A stretch of DNA of 64,000 nt from Melioribacteraceae bacterium. Lineage in GTDB: Bacteria > Bacteroidota > Ignavibacteria > Ignavibacteriales > Melioribacteraceae. The stretch covers positions 124,001-188,000 of the forward strand of contig DAOSDY010000003.1 in assembly GCA_035362835.1 (NCBI GenBank), given 5' to 3'. The notes under the pieces were generated by a model that saw only the letters and a list, made by a program, of their open reading frames with translations, searched no databases and was not told the DNA's origin. Each line of letters opens with the position of its first letter. Position 1 is the first letter of the stretch. The position numbers were made by a program, and so were the translations under genes. This document shows positions 63,794 through 64,000 of the stretch, piece after piece.

Positions 63794-64000
63794 ATGTCAA
63801 ATCGAACGATACCACAAATGTTTGAAGATAGCGTTAAAAAATACGGCAAGAACGTTTTAATGTGGGAAAAGAAAGGTGATAAGTTCAGAGGGACTACGTA
63901 TGTGGAAATGCAGGAAATGGTTCATCTATTTGCCGCAGGGTTGATCTCTTTAGGAATTAATCATGGCGATAGAATCACGCTGATTTCTGAAGGAAGGAAT
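63794..64000 (+). CDS. AMP-dependent acyl-CoA synthetase, N-terminal part (runs off the window)
   Basis: 69 codons are present and the frame stays open to the last base. The visible part (TIPQMFEDSVKKYGKNVLMW, TTYVEMQEMVHLFAAGLISLGINHGDRITLI) is the N-terminus of the long-chain acyl-CoA synthetase/AMP-forming ligase family (FadD15-like). It probably activates fatty acids. The ATP-binding and linker motifs lie beyond the window, so the sub-family is open. Confidence 0.85.
   Translation, partial: MSNRTIPQMFEDSVKKYGKNVLMWEKKGDKFRGTTYVEMQEMVHLFAAGLISLGINHGDRITLISEGRN

Noticed and set aside
1..64000. CRISPR arrays, insertion sequences, prophage genes and long direct repeats
   Set aside because: No regularly spaced repeats, transposase, integrase or phage structural protein seen in reading the window.

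Overview
The window reads as a chromosomal segment of a Gram-negative, low-to-moderate GC anaerobe or facultative anaerobe of the Bacteroidota/Chlorobiota side, most likely an Ignavibacteria (Melioribacter/Ignavibacterium-like) bacterium. The assignment is inference. It rests on three proteins ending in the type IX secretion (Por) sorting domain with the NYPNPFN signature, lipopolysaccharide genes (Kdo transferase, GT9 heptosyltransferase), System I cytochrome c maturation, many secreted glycosidases, and frequent TTG/GTG starts. I saw no insertion sequence, prophage, CRISPR array or rRNA operon.

Layout. 1-10 kb is glycan degradation: a forward run of two GH29 fucosidases and a GH97 enzyme, then on the reverse strand an unknown membrane protein, a GH38-type alpha-mannosidase and a lipocalin. 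10.3-12.7 kb is a reverse DUF1232/S9-peptidase pair. 12.9-24.8 kb is mainly housekeeping on the forward strand: an outer-membrane barrel, leuS, serS, a heterodimeric ABC exporter, fructose-1,6-bisphosphatase, a GT9 glycosyltransferase and waaA. 24.9-32.5 kb has a soluble multi-PAS hybrid kinase, a secreted pullulanase-like GH13 and a secreted M1 aminopeptidase.

32.7-42.3 kb is the metabolic core: a dicarboxylate symporter, an orphan Na+-pump beta subunit with a 52-residue gamma-like partner, a TerC protein, and a reverse operon mutA-mce-mmdA-mmdD-mmdC-mmdB. The operon links methylmalonyl-CoA mutase and epimerase to a Na+-pumping methylmalonyl-CoA decarboxylase, so the succinate-propionate interconversion and a sodium gradient are encoded together. 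A tRNA-Asn and a cold-shock gene with a structured leader follow.

43.3-49.4 kb has a GH27 alpha-galactosidase, a lipoprotein MsrA, two T9SS substrates (one GH18) and a small DUF2892 protein. 49.6-52.7 kb is a partner-switching-like locus (RsbW-like kinase, Sel1 protein, SpoIIE/RsbU-like phosphatase). 52.8-58.7 kb is a reverse block of sigma54-type response regulator, histidine kinase, DUF4405 membrane protein with C-terminal helical repeats, outer-membrane protein and a secreted D/G-rich calcium-binding-like protein. I regard this block as the best candidate for a poorly described system. 59.1-62.8 kb is ccmC-D-E-F, with a CcmE carrying a Cys-X3-Tyr haem site. The window ends in an outer-membrane protein and the start of an acyl-CoA synthetase.

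All functions are assigned by reading motifs. No database search was run.
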